Of a stretch of DNA of 64,000 nt, positions 1-9,671 are shown in pieces; position 1 is the first letter of the stretch; each line of letters starts with the position of its first letter. The stretch lies in contig QVRM01001405.1 in assembly GCA_003439945.1 (NCBI GenBank), positions 122,131 through 186,130 of the forward strand. Direction: 5' to 3'. The position numbers and the translations under genes were made by a program. This DNA is from Dermanyssus gallinae (lineage: Eukaryota; Arthropoda; Arachnida; Mesostigmata; Dermanyssidae). A model generated the notes under the pieces. It was not told the origin of the DNA. It made no database searches and saw only the letters and a list, made by a program, of their open reading frames with translations.

Positions 1-440
1 ATTTTAACCGCTTCTTGGGGAGGATCGATCGAAGGTTTTGAATCCTCAGCCGTGTCTCAATGCAATGGTGGTCGCCGAGGTTTTTCTCCTCCACCAGAAC
101 CTTCCAGCTTATAGCTTTTCGTGCCAGGATATCGTTGCATAACGTGATGTCCACAAACGCTCGCTGCCATGGCGGTGGAAGTTAAAATCCCATGTTATTA
201 GTACAGCATTTCCGGACTTATCGGTGCGTATCGATTTCGCGAGATCATCTAGTAAATCGCTCGAAATCCTCTTGCAAGCGAGGGGCTGATGTAGGCAGAA
301 TAGATTATGTCGACCTCCTTTACATTAATCCAGCAGAACCCATTTCCATGTCCTCTCTCAAGGACCTGTACATTTTGTTTAGTTATGAGCGCTGTGTCCA
401 GCGTTGGATTCTTGTCCAACGTCTCTGATGCTTCTTCGGC
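1..440 (-). pseudogene. R1-type non-LTR retrotransposon endonuclease relic, cut by window edge
   Basis: Reading the minus strand from about 440 down gives an APE-type endonuclease-like peptide: a stretch around NPTLDTALIT, then FCWINVKEVDIIYSAYISPS, then after a frameshift LLDDLAKSIRT...NAVLITWDFNFHR...WTSRY, and near the edge VEEKNLGDHHCIETRL. The order (IYSAYISPS, a DFN motif, NLGDHHC) is what R1/Jockey-superfamily endonucleases show. The usual GDFN is WDFN here (GGG to TGG), and at least one frameshift and several stops break the reading, so the copy is dead. The rest of the element would continue beyond base 1. The family assignment is from motif memory and has not been aligned. Confidence 0.6.
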
Positions 441-550
441 TTTCCTGTTGGGCTCGCTATATATATGTGTGTGTGTGTGAACTTGAACATGAGTGTCCGT
501 GTGATTCTGCAACATTGGTTCGGTAAGCAATTCTTGTCAGCTTAAAATCA

Positions 551-597
<47 letters not shown>
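551..597. repeat. (TA)n array
   Basis: Near-pure TA dinucleotides ending about 10 bp before the terminus of foldback copy 1. Confidence 0.97.
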
Positions 598-600
<3 letters not shown>

Positions 601-604
601 ACAC

Positions 605-1356
605 ATGCAGGGTCATTCATATTGTTATGTGCTTATTCCGGGATTTGGTAGAACTCGGCAAGAAAATAATTTTTCCAAACAGAAGGAGGACGCGGAAGCG
701 TCTTGTTTAGGAGAGAGAGTTAAATTTTAAAAAGTCGTTTTTCTGCCTTTTTTGCCTAGGCACAGTTGTGCGAAACATACGTTTGCGGGAGAACCAGACA
801 ACGCATAAAGGAACCAATCATTCGGCGTGTTCGGAGAAAAATTCTGCGCAACGGAGGACACTTCACTAGCTTGCGTAGCGAAAAGCGAATAGCCAGATGG
901 GAGAAAGTCATAAAAAGTCGATATGTTGTTATGTCATACGTTAACGCTTCTTCGTGAAAAATCGTAATTTTTTCCATTACGACCGAAAGTGTGTATTTAA
1001 CTAGTTTCATGCAACAGCAATTTAATGCCCACCATTTTGGTACCTAAGTAATGGTGCTGCGTTACGTAGTTGTCAAGTAACTAAGCTTTTTCGATAGCCA
1101 TATCGACAGCGAAAGCATGCATACTTGCATAGCGTGTATGAGAAAGTTAGGTACAAATTTCGAGGTTTGGTAGAACTCGGCAAGAGAATAATTTTTCCTA
1201 GTGGAAGAAGGGGGCGGAAACGTCTTGGCAAAAGTTTACGGTTCTGAACGTGAAAGCTTTCACGTAAAACATAACAACATATGACTGTCGAAAAAGCTTA
1301 GTTACTTGACAACTACGTAACGCAGCACCATCACTTTGGTACGAAAATGGTGGGCG
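605..1356. mobile_element. Foldback element copy 1 (right arm truncated)
   Basis: Starts with CAGGGTCATTCATATTG just after a (TA)n array. The arm carries, in order, TTTGGTAGAACTCGGCAAGA, TTCACTAGCTTGCGTAGCG, AAAGTCGATATGTTGTTATG and, at 1050-1095, a 47-bp segment (GCTGCGTTACGTAGTTGTCA core). That segment returns as its reverse complement at 1287-1334, followed by more of the right arm to about 1355. The centre (1096-1286) contains a second, degenerate copy of the terminal part (1164-1240 resembles 639-705), so the palindrome is itself internally repeated. The short ORFs here (766-957 plus, 756-1010 minus) are by-products of the repeat. No transposase is visible, so it is non-autonomous. Confidence 0.8.
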
Positions 1357-1657
1357 CGCGATATAAACGCGCGCGTGATAAGCTATGGTCGAAGTGTCTA
1401 TAAATGTATAGATAGCATGCACTAAGTTTGTGCGTGTACGCACGACACAATCCTCGAACAAATTCTGCATACATGTACAAGGCAAGCCGCCAGGTTATGA
1501 CCCTAAAGCGTCTAAAGCGTAATTTTCGTTTGCTTCAATGTGCAAACAATTGCATTGTGCCTACGCAAATTCACTTTATTTAGAAATAATTTGAATACTT
1601 TGCTTTGCTCTCGTAAGACTATGAAGGGCTTTTTAGCTATCTATTTCTATACCACTC

Positions 1658-1694
<37 letters not shown>

Positions 1695-2110
1695 TATATA
1701 AACGAGACGTATGTATATTATTTAATCTAAATACATAAACATTTTGTTGGTTTTGTTGAGCATTAGCTGGCTTGAAGTCGTAATCGAAAGTCATTTAATT
1801 GCGCTCGCAGATTAGATAGTGCAGATCGACGGGCTGAGAGTTTTGAGCTCAATTGAGGATGATTCGACTCACATCTCTCTCTGGTTGTGTTTTCTGCGCC
1901 TTGGTTTGTCTCACTTGTTCTTTGCCGGCCTGTCAGGTCATCGGCGTACCCCGTTTGCTAGGTTAAGCAGCAAGCAGCACAGGACCTGACGGAGCAGGGC
2001 GGCCCTCGCGTATACGCCCGTCCATCCTGCGTCGTCTATTCCTCTCCTCGATGGCGAGAAGGCCGCACGACGCGGTCGAATAGTAATCACAATAACTAAT
2101 ACTAGCTAAT
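1357..2110. other. No gene seen; (TA)n at 1662-1700
   Basis: Mixed-composition unique-looking sequence with one interrupted (TA)n array. No ORF above 60 codons with a recognisable motif. Confidence 0.6.
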
Positions 2111-2114
2111 ACTA

Positions 2115-2830
2115 ATAATAGTAGTCGTATGTCTTAGTAGTTAGTACTCGTTGCCGTAGTAGTAGTAGCAGCTAGTAGCAGTGGTAGTAGTAGTAGTAGC
2201 AGTAGTAAATAGCAAAAGTAGTAACAAAAGTAATAAGGCTTTAAGGAGTGTGTGCCGGCGACCATGATGACGATGAGATTGACGATGATATTCTTGATGA
2301 CTATGATGACGATGAGATTGACGATGATATTCTTGATGACTATGATGACGTTGAAAGTGATGTTGATGATGATGTCGATGGTGATGATGAAGACGATGGT
2401 CATGATGAAGACGATGGTGATGATGGTGATGATGATGACGATGGTGATGATGATGATGACGATGGTGATGGCGATGGTGATGAAGACAACGGACAACGAA
2501 GGTCATCGAGTCGATGGCGGAGGTGGTGGTGGCGGCGGCGGCGGCGACAGGAAACGGTCGTTCCGGGGGCCGGCGCCGTCATCGCGATCAACCTCAGCTA
2601 TGGGGTTGCAGCAATGACTCGAAACGACGACGACGACAACAACAACAAGAGGAACGTCCGTAGAGCCACAGCTACAGCAGCAGCGCCAAGACGGGTGTAC
2701 GAGCTATTCGCGGAAACTGCTCGATGCGCTAGGAGTTGTTGTTGTTGTTGTTGGCGTTGCTTCTGTGGGGTGGTGTGCATGTGTCAATGTGTATATATGT
2801 ACATGTGTGTTGGGGTGTGAGCGTGTCTGA
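2115..2830. repeat. Trinucleotide-rich low-complexity block (TAG, GAT, GGC, CAA, TTG)
   Basis: TAG repeats at about 2115-2215 run into GAT/GAC repeats at 2262-2490, then GGC/GGT, ACG/ACA and TTG repeats. A 39-bp unit (GATGACGATGAGATT...GATGACTAT) is duplicated exactly at 2266-2304 and 2305-2343. Because the repeats have period 3, long ORFs appear in several frames on both strands, including a 190-codon plus-strand frame (2248-2820) with an Asp-rich start and an Arg-rich middle. Coding status is undecided. Confidence 0.8.
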
Positions 2831-3368
2831 ATGTGTGCACACTTTTTTCGTGTGCGTACGCGGACACGGGCGTTTGTACGCCGCGGTTCGTTGTTACGCC
2901 GCCGTCAAAGCGACAGGGGAGGAGCAGACCTCAAATTAGGACAGGACGAGTGAAGACAAAAGAGCTGTCGCTTCTACGTTCGACCTTCACGGCTGCTGGT
3001 GAAGATCTGCCAGCGATCCTAGCGATCTAGTAGGGCCTGCAGCCGCCTTTCTTTAATCAGTAGGGAGGCGCCGTAGTACTACCAGAAGTAGTAGTAGTAG
3101 TTATAGTAAGTACTAGAAGTTGTAGACGACAAGGGCAGAGCTAAATTAGCGCGCCGACTGCTCCAACGTATTGGCGCAGGTCAAATTTCGATAGACGATG
3201 AGGCCAGGTTCCACAGGTAGACAAGCCAACTCATCTGTCGACGTGGCCATGTCCTCTGTGCGAGTGATTGTGTCACTGTGTGACTCGGGGCTATCGGCAT
3301 GACCGGCTACTTCTGCACATCCATCCAGCCAATCGGCCGTAGAAGAGTAACGCGTATCGTAATGTAAA

Positions 3369-3431
<63 letters not shown>

Positions 3432-3950
3432 CATACAACGTGGAAACGCTGCCTCCGTTCGGGGCACACCTCTGAAGTGGTCTCGGCCTAGCCTAAAGGA
3501 AACAGACAGGTGATAGTCACAATACGCGCCCGCTAAGCACATTGCTTAGTTAATCCTCTGCGATATGTGTAACATATGCATAATGTATCATCCAGAGTAT
3601 ATATATATAACCTGGCCTCAAGAAATACCATTCGTGGTAACTTGTGTCCTGGAGTTTATTGCCAGACCCTTGCCATTGCGCGCTTAACCGTTAGTTATAT
3701 TACTGGGCCAAGAAATAAGCAGGTTTAGAAGTTAAGGAATCACTAACACATAAAAACACTTTAATTAATTAACCAAGGTACCGTGCATGATAAGCATAGT
3801 TTAAGAGTTATCGGTGGTGTGGTGCATTAAATAATGTGTAATAATACATGTGGGCATTATCATAAATATTTTATTATTTAAATATCTATTGTGCTACTTC
3901 ATGTTGCTAAGCTAAGGAGCAAACTTAGTTTGTATACCATTCTAGTTTGT
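2831..3950. other. No gene seen; (TA)n at 3369-3426
   Basis: Contains TAG repeats near 3085-3115 and a long (TA)n array at 3369-3426. The 107-codon minus-strand ORF at 3146-3469 is split by the TA array (Ile-Tyr run) and shows no motif. Confidence 0.6.
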
Positions 3951-3959
3951 CTATAATCT

Positions 3960-4100
3960 TTATGAACAGGCCCCGTACAATTGACTTTAGTGAAACAAAA
4001 ACACGGCCACCCTCGCTTGCATCGAACGTATTCGGTCTCAATTCATATCGAACGCATTCGGCATCAGGTGCCCTTTACAAACGCCCGGAAACGCAAGAAA
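3960..4100 (-). pseudogene. Possible R1-type C-terminal zinc-domain fragment
   Basis: The minus strand reads RAPDAECV...FDASEGGRVF, resembling the KAPDAKCVACDTSEEDE reading at 18.7 kb that belongs to an R1-type element. A near-duplicate of 11-13 bases (CGAACGTATTCGG / CGAACGCATTCGG) lies inside it. The fragment is short and the match is by eye. Confidence 0.35.
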
Positions 4101-4118
4101 CCACCCATTTCCAAGGGT

Positions 4119-4598
4119 TTAATCAAGGTTTGACAGCACCGTTATCACTGGTATCATGATATTTAACACATATATCACGTGTAGTGCAATTTTTAAGCTG
4201 CATAGGACATACTGTATGCGCCGTCCTTGCATCTGTCCTTGTAACGGATGCACTTTCCTATATGGCACAAACCGCATTGACCCTTCCGCTTCAGACATGA
4301 TCTGTAGCCCAGGATCATCAAAATCGTAGATAGAGCTCTTCAATAAAATATTTTCGTGTTTACTGTACTCTGTGATATCGTTAAGAGAGGCAAGAGCAAC
4401 AATGCTGATATCCCCTGCACTTAAGTTTCTCAGATGTTCACGCCTGACCTGATCCTCACAACATTTGCAGAGGAATTGTTTCGGAGCCAGATACCCACGA
4501 TAGTAATAAAATAAACGAGCGACGCCAGAGATAAAACATCTAGATCCACAATAGCCTATGGCGGCTCTAGACGTTGGGTCGGCTCTGTTCTGCTTCAC
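4119..4598 (-). CDS. Unassigned 159-codon ORF
   Basis: The longest minus-strand ORF here that is not low complexity. The protein has a CKCC cluster near residue 45, a mixed-charge middle and a hydrophobic C-terminus (ALHVIYVLNIMIPVITVL), which could be a membrane segment. I recognise no family. A different minus frame over 4199-4305 is cysteine-rich (C-x6-C-x2-C-x4-C-x6-C spacing, with GKCIRYKDRC) and ends at a TAA. It has only a weak resemblance to a partial LDL-receptor class A repeat or another disulfide-rich peptide. The two frames are mutually exclusive as one exon. Neither has a supported promoter, splice sites or poly(A) signal. It could be a decayed exon, transposon sequence or chance. 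Confidence 0.25.
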   Translation of the reverse strand: MKQNRADPTSRAAIGYCGSRCFISGVARLFYYYRGYLAPKQFLCKCCEDQVRREHLRNLSAGDISIVALASLNDITEYSKHENILLKSSIYDFDDPGLQIMSEAEGSMRFVPYRKVHPLQGQMQGRRIQYVLCSLKIALHVIYVLNIMIPVITVLSNLD

Positions 4599-4914
4599 TA
4601 TAGACGGTTGCCTCTGTATTCCATTCGTGCGTGCAATGGTAAATGCCTACAGTTATGTTTGTCATTACTAGAATGAGACCCTCCTGAATTAGGAGCTAGT
4701 GCTAGCTGGTATTGGCAACAAATCGGCCACGTTTACAACAAAGAGCAGCTGGCCCAGGCCTGATCTATTGTAGATCGAAGTGGCCTTTTAATACACCAGT
4801 AGCAGGGTGGGCCGACGGGCGCATTACAAGTAGATATCAAGTATGTCAGTGGCATCATCAAAGGGAGCTGTTGCCGTCGACATGCTCGTAGCACGAAAGC
4901 AAATACCTTGCAAT

Positions 4915-4916
<2 letters not shown>

Positions 4917-4946
<30 letters not shown>
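4917..4946. repeat. (TA)n array
   Basis: About 15 TA units, some 70 bp upstream of the mariner. Confidence 0.95.
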
Positions 4947-4949
<3 letters not shown>

Positions 4950-5017
4950 GGCGAGCACTGCCGAGTGTGCAAACGTATTGTAAATTATTAATAAATCATC
5001 ACAATATTTTATATATA

Positions 5018-6338
5018 CACGGTGTGTTCAAAACGTATCGCGACTTTTGAATTTTCGCGGGTTACGTATATTCGAATTTCGATTTTTTGTGGCGTTATGT
5101 TGGTACTCATGTCTCTCACTTATGCCGACAAGCTCGGCCATTTTGAATGTTCACTTAATTGTTGACAGCTGCTTTGCTTGCACGTGTTTTGGATCGTCTT
5201 CGATTTTTACCTATTCAAAAAAATGGATCAAAGAACCTGTATCAAATTTTGTGTGAAAAACGAAATTAAGTGCGCGGATGCATTCCGAATGTTGACTGTG
5301 GCATACGGAGAAGCTACCTTGGACCGAAGCAACGTTTATCGGTGGTACAAAATGTTCTCAGAAGCCCGAGAAGATGTGAACGACGAAGAGCGTGCCGGAC
5401 GCCCGAGCACTTCAACAACAGACGAAAAAATTAATGAAGTAGAGAAAATGGTATTGGCCAATCGTCGAATCACCGTTAGAGAAGTTGCTGAGGACCTAAA
5501 CATATCGATTGGCTCGTGCCATTCGATTTTTATCAATGATTTGGGCATGAGACGGGTCGCCGCGAAATTCGTACCAAAATTGCTCAATTGCGACCAAAAA
5601 CAGCATCGCATGAACATTGCTAATGAGATGTTGGACTCTGTCCGCGACGACCCAAATTTGCTCCAGAGGGTCATAACTGGTGACGAATCGTGGGTTTATG
5701 GTTATGACGTGGAAACCAAAGCTCAATCATCTCAATGGAAGCTGCCGCACGAACCAAGACCGAAAAAAGCGCGCCAAGTTCGGTCGAATGTGAAAGTTTT
5801 GCTGACAGTTTTCTTCGATTGCAGGGGCGTGGTGCATCATGAGTTCTTGCCATAGGGTAGAACGGTCAATAAGGAATATTACCTGCAAGTTATGCGCAAT
5901 TTGCGCGAAGCAATCCGCCAGAAACGCCCGGATTTGTGGAAGAACAAAAATTGGCTTTTGCACCACGATAACGCCCCTGCTCACACATCGTTGCTTGTGC
6001 GCGAGTTTTTGGCCAAAAACAACACACTAATGATGCCGCAGCCGCCGTATTCCCCAGATCTGGCCCCCTGTGACTTTTTCTTGTTCCCTAAACTGAAGAG
6101 GCCCATGAAAGGACGACGTTACGCTACGCTTGACGAGATAAAGACGGTATCGAAGGAGGAGCTGAACAAGATAAAAAAAAATGGTTTTTTGAAGTGCTTC
6201 GAAGATTGGAAAAACCGTTGGCACAAGTGTATAATATCTCATGGGGATTACTTTGAAGGGGACAAAATAGATATTCATGAATAAATGAATAATTTTTGAA
6301 AAAACACAAAAGTCGCGATACGTTTTGAACACCATATG
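5018..6338 (+). mobile_element. mariner (Tc1/mariner superfamily) DNA transposon
   Basis: A 1,321-bp element with terminal inverted repeats of about 30 bp: GTTCAAAACGTATCGCGACT begins at 5026 on the plus strand and is matched by its complement ending at 6331. The outer ends differ slightly (CACGGTGTG on the left, CATATGGTG on the right), a 2-bp length difference that may impair one end. A TA dinucleotide lies outside each end (5016-5017 and 6339-6340), as expected for the TA target duplication of mariners, although the flanks are TA-rich. It encloses one transposase frame with a single nonsense codon. Confidence 0.93.
5223..6284 (+). pseudogene. mariner transposase, DD34D, one premature stop
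   Basis: The transposase would cut and rejoin DNA at TA sites by binding the flanking TIRs. The start ATG at 5223 (MDQRTCIKF) gives a 353-codon frame, close to the roughly 345 residues usual for mariner. Residues 1-110 hold the two helix-turn-helix regions, with the linker around WYKMFSEAR and GRPSTSTTDE. The catalytic triad is complete: D154 (TGDESW), D249 (HHDNAPAH) and D284 (YSPDLAPCDFF), with 34 residues between the last two. The only defect I see is TAG at codon 211 (5853-5855), where relatives have CAG (Gln) after HEFLP. The frame is otherwise uninterrupted to TAA at 6284, with no frameshift. This implies recent arrival. The truncated 210-residue product would keep DNA binding and the first Asp only. 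Confidence 0.93.
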
Positions 6339-6359
6339 TATATATATATATATATATAT
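6339..6359. repeat. (TA)n flank of mariner
   Basis: Short TA run abutting the mariner 3' TIR, consistent with insertion into TA-rich DNA. Confidence 0.9.
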
Positions 6360-6594
6360 CTGTAAGAGGTTGTCACGGGCTTCCACTGCCTAGTGTACTT
6401 CGTCTAGAGTGTGGGCTATTATTTGGGTGCTATCAAACCTAGTTCAACTTGGACCGTTTGCGCCACATACTCCGCACGTCACACTACGCTTATAGTTCGT
6501 CTGTGGCACGTGCGCTAATTTTCAGATGCCGCTACTACCATCAGTAGTACTTCTACCACTGGATGCAGGGTTTCGCGGTCGGGACGATTTAAAA

Positions 6595-6740
<146 letters not shown>

Positions 6741-7099
6741 TGAGACGACCCGTCTGAGTTGACTAAGACGCCTTGCCAGTCAAATGATCATCTATTGGAA
6801 TCTTTTCGACGATTACCACTGAGTATATGACGCTGTAGACGAGTGTGGCGTCGTAGAGCAATGACTGATCGGTCAATCTCTTAGTGTTGCTCCGTATTCT
6901 CGACCCAGCTACCTACCTACCTAGCTCTCTCTCTCTCTTTCCCTTGCCTTCCTTCTTTGTCCCACTCAGTCTGTCTATATTCCAATTGTGCCCGAGTGAA
7001 AAAGCGCTGCCGCCCGTATTGCTGCTGGCTCATTTCACAATTGTGTTTATACGTGTATGTATATGCTTCCTATGCTATCAAACAAACATACACACGCAC

Positions 7100-7192
7100 A
7101 CATACGCACGTACAGAGAGAGAAAGAGAGAGAGAGAGGAAAAGAGAGGGTGCGAGAGAAAAGGGGGAAAGAGAGGGAGAGAGAGAAACATTG
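7100..7192. repeat. GAGA-rich purine tract
   Basis: Degenerate (GA)n with AAAGAG/GGGAGAG variants, preceded by a CACACA/TACACA stretch and by (TC)n at about 6925-6945. Confidence 0.9.
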
Positions 7193-7199
7193 ATCATCC

Positions 7200-7720
7200 A
7201 GATAGACATGTTTCAGCCAGATTACACATTATAATAAGGCTTGGCGTTGGCGTCGTCTTAGCCTTAGCCGCGACTTGGCAGCATGTCGTTGATGCTGTTG
7301 CAGCGGCTGCCAAGGCGAGTTTGCTGTAGTTTGAAGAAGAAGAGGACGACGAAAACAACAATGGCGACGTGACACGTAGCAGCGTGTGATCTCGCAGCAC
7401 CAGCGGCGGCGGCAGCGGCATTTGTCATTGATATGGCTACCTATACATAGCGGTCTGATTATCTCGATCTGTTGGTGGGTGTGAATGCTGCCAACGTCAA
7501 CGATATAGATGCTTGCTATATTGCTGCTGGAAGCTGGATGTTGATGATCAACAACAACAACAACGACGGGTCACTGCTGACAGCATCGATAGGCTGACGA
7601 TACGACCCGGACCCGTCGGATTACCGATCACAGCACAGTATCGGCGATGCTGTAGGTCGCCTCGCACCTCGACCTATCTCGTCCGTTGTTCTTGTTTCTT
7701 CTACGCCTGGTTCGATGACA
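7200..7720. other. No gene seen
   Basis: GC-richer sequence with short CAA and GGC repeats. No motif-bearing ORF. Confidence 0.5.
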
Positions 7721-7723
7721 AGA

Positions 7724-7990
7724 AGATGAAGAATAAAAAGAGGAAGAAGAAGAAAAAGTCGACGAAGAAGAGAAAAGGGGAGAAAGGAAGACGATGGGGA
7801 CGAAAAATACATGTAGAAACCGAGAGGAGAGCGGGAAAAGCTGCCCGATGGAAAGGTGGAAACAAATAGTGAGAAGAAAAGAAAAAGAAGAAGGGAAACA
7901 AAACGTCGAGGATACGGTGAAGGAAAAGAGACTAGACGAAGACCAAGAAGACGACGATCGACCGAAAGAGGAAAAGGCCAGAGCTCGTCA
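7724..7990. repeat. Long purine-strand-biased tract (AAG/GAA/GAC)
   Basis: The plus strand is overwhelmingly purine for about 265 bp. Overlapping Lys/Arg/Glu-rich or Phe/Leu/Ser-rich ORFs on the two strands follow from the bias and are not supported as genes. Confidence 0.85.
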
Positions 7991-8400
7991 ATACGCTGCT
8001 CGCCACTTTGCTCGATTGTTGCGGCGGGTTTGAAATGTTTGACCTGTTGAGCAGTCTCCTCTATAGCCTCCTTGCTCATCTCTCTCTATCTCTCTCTCTC
8101 GGTGTGTTTCCCTATTTTCTCTCTTTCTTCCAGTTATCCACGCATCCTTCCTTCACTCTCTGGACGCTGGGCTTATTCAGGAGGACAGAAGCGAAGGAAG
8201 ATAAATGTAGAATGAAAGATTTATGTTGTCTCCTTCTCTCTTTCTCTCCCGCGTCCCCTCTTCCTTTCGGCTTTCCGTTGGTTTGCCGGTCATATCAAAC
8301 TATACCAATCAGCCAACATCATGGTGTACTCTGATGATCTCGATATCATCTTTGTAAAGACTTGTTCCAATATTTTCTGGCCTATCATACGCCTACTGAC
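7991..8400. other. No gene seen; CT-rich stretch
   Basis: Pyrimidine-rich runs at 8080-8165 and 8225-8270. Nothing else identified. Confidence 0.5.
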
Positions 8401-8538
8401 TATATATATATATATATATTTAGCAGACACGGGCACAATGGTTACAATTATTTGAATTGCGTAATTATGGGCATTTTAAGCCCAATGAGGAATTACTGAA
8501 ATTAAATAAATCTGCCGTCTGGAAAAAACAATAGAAAA

Positions 8539-8543
<5 letters not shown>

Positions 8544-8589
<46 letters not shown>
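8544..8589. repeat. (TA)n array inside retroelement relic
   Basis: About 23 TA units following an A-rich stretch. Confidence 0.97.
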
Positions 8590-8591
<2 letters not shown>

Positions 8592-9128
8592 GAGAGAGAG
8601 CAAAAAGCTTCTCGCTCAGATTATGCAGACAAAGTCCAAATTTTTGTAAATACAATTACATATCTAGGCATCACACTGACCCCCCCCCTCACCCAGTCAA
8701 GACATCGGCTGCGCAAATTATTGGAGGGACACAAAAGGGGATGGTTCCATCAACGACACGTAAAAACCCGCAAATGGCTTTACTCAAGATAGCGTTAGCC
8801 CTTTTCAATATGGAAACACCACTACTAATCACTTCATACGGCATCTAGGTCCTATGAGCAAACCTGTGTCTCGCACCTAGCGGTATTTGACCGCGTAAAA
8901 CCTGCATTTCTGAGACGAATATTGTTTAGGCTTAAAACAGTCCGCACGTAATTATCTTGTTTATTTACTGGTCAATTCGCAGAGCAGATTAAAAAACAGT
9001 TTACACTTTCAATGACCCCGGTGTATCTCCAGTTTATTGAGCAGCATAAGAAAAAATGACTGACATTGGCCCAGAGTTTTACACCACAGGGGCTACGCTA
9101 AACTCAGAGTTGAAGCGATTAAGCAGGA

Positions 9129-9131
<3 letters not shown>

Positions 9132-9180
<49 letters not shown>
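9132..9180. repeat. (TA)n array inside retroelement relic
   Basis: About 24 TA units separating two parts of the CxC-family reading. Confidence 0.97.
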
Positions 9181-9184
<4 letters not shown>

Positions 9185-9375
9185 CACGTTTCGCAGTCCA
9201 TGGATTTTACCATACACTGTATTAGAATGAGAACTTTGCCGAACCTAGTGACACATGCATTTGTAAATATTGCAACAGGTTGTGTACAAGATATCATGTC
9301 AGTGAGCGCCACGTAGTGACCTCACTAGCAGGATTGGCACCTGCAATTTTAAAACGTTTATATTGTCGCGTATGG

Positions 9376-9376
<1 letters not shown>

Positions 9377-9429
<53 letters not shown>
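9377..9429. repeat. (TA)n array
   Basis: About 26 TA units between the plus-strand relic and the inverted fragment at 9440-9575. Confidence 0.97.
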
Positions 9430-9433
<4 letters not shown>

Positions 9434-9439
9434 TTTATG

Positions 9440-9575
9440 GGACCGTCTTTTCCGGACGGCAAATTTATTTAAGTTCAATAACTCCTCATTGAGCTTGAAA
9501 TTACCAATATTACATAAATTCAAACAATTATAGCTATTCAGGTAATTTTGCAGAAAAGGCTATCGCCCGTGTCTG
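9440..9575 (-). pseudogene. Inverted CxC-family fragment
   Basis: The minus strand reads GNFKLNEELLNLNKFAVRKR, the inverted counterpart of KPNEELLKLNKSAVWKK at about 8480-8525. The DNA is similar over roughly 130 bp, down to the GCAGACACGGGC sequence at the far end. The two copies therefore form a head-to-head inverted pair about 900 bp apart. Confidence 0.6.
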
Positions 9576-9590
9576 CTTATATGTATAAAT

Positions 9591-9602
9591 ACATATATAT
9601 TA

Positions 9603-9667
<65 letters not shown>
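9591..9667. repeat. (TA)n array
   Basis: Interrupted at its left edge by ATTAATATATAC, then pure TA. Confidence 0.97.

Positions 9668-9669
<2 letters not shown>

Positions 9670-9671
<2 letters not shown>

Larger units (their letters stand above)
8405..9335 (+). pseudogene. Decayed CxC-family non-LTR retrotransposon (RT C-terminal part)
   Basis: Pieces in shifting frames follow the same order as the better copy at 33.1 kb: FKPNEELLKLNKSAVWKK (pre-thumb), then after a (TA)n interruption FVNTITYLGITLTP, LLITSYGI, a stretch like VKPAFLRRIL near 8900, and the tail TCICKYCNRLCTRYHVSERH at about 9253-9312. The tail has the spaced Cys/His pattern C-x-C-x2-C-x4-C-x3-H, matching CETCVCHRCGEL...YHATKC near 34.29 kb except that its last Cys is replaced. 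(TA)n arrays at 8544-8589 and 9132-9180 lie inside the copy, apparently by expansion or insertion. Many stops show long decay. Confidence 0.65.

Noticed and set aside
766..957. 63-codon basic ORF as a foldback-encoded protein
   Set aside because: The corresponding frame is broken in copies 2 and 3, so it is not conserved coding sequence.
2134..2506. Poly-His and poly-Ile ORFs on the minus strand
   Set aside because: Shadow frames of the GAT repeat; they cannot all be coding and have no independent support.
4199..4305. A secreted cysteine-rich toxin-like peptide
   Set aside because: Spacing is suggestive only; no signal peptide, no defined exon ends and no family match. Kept only as part of the unassigned ORF entry.
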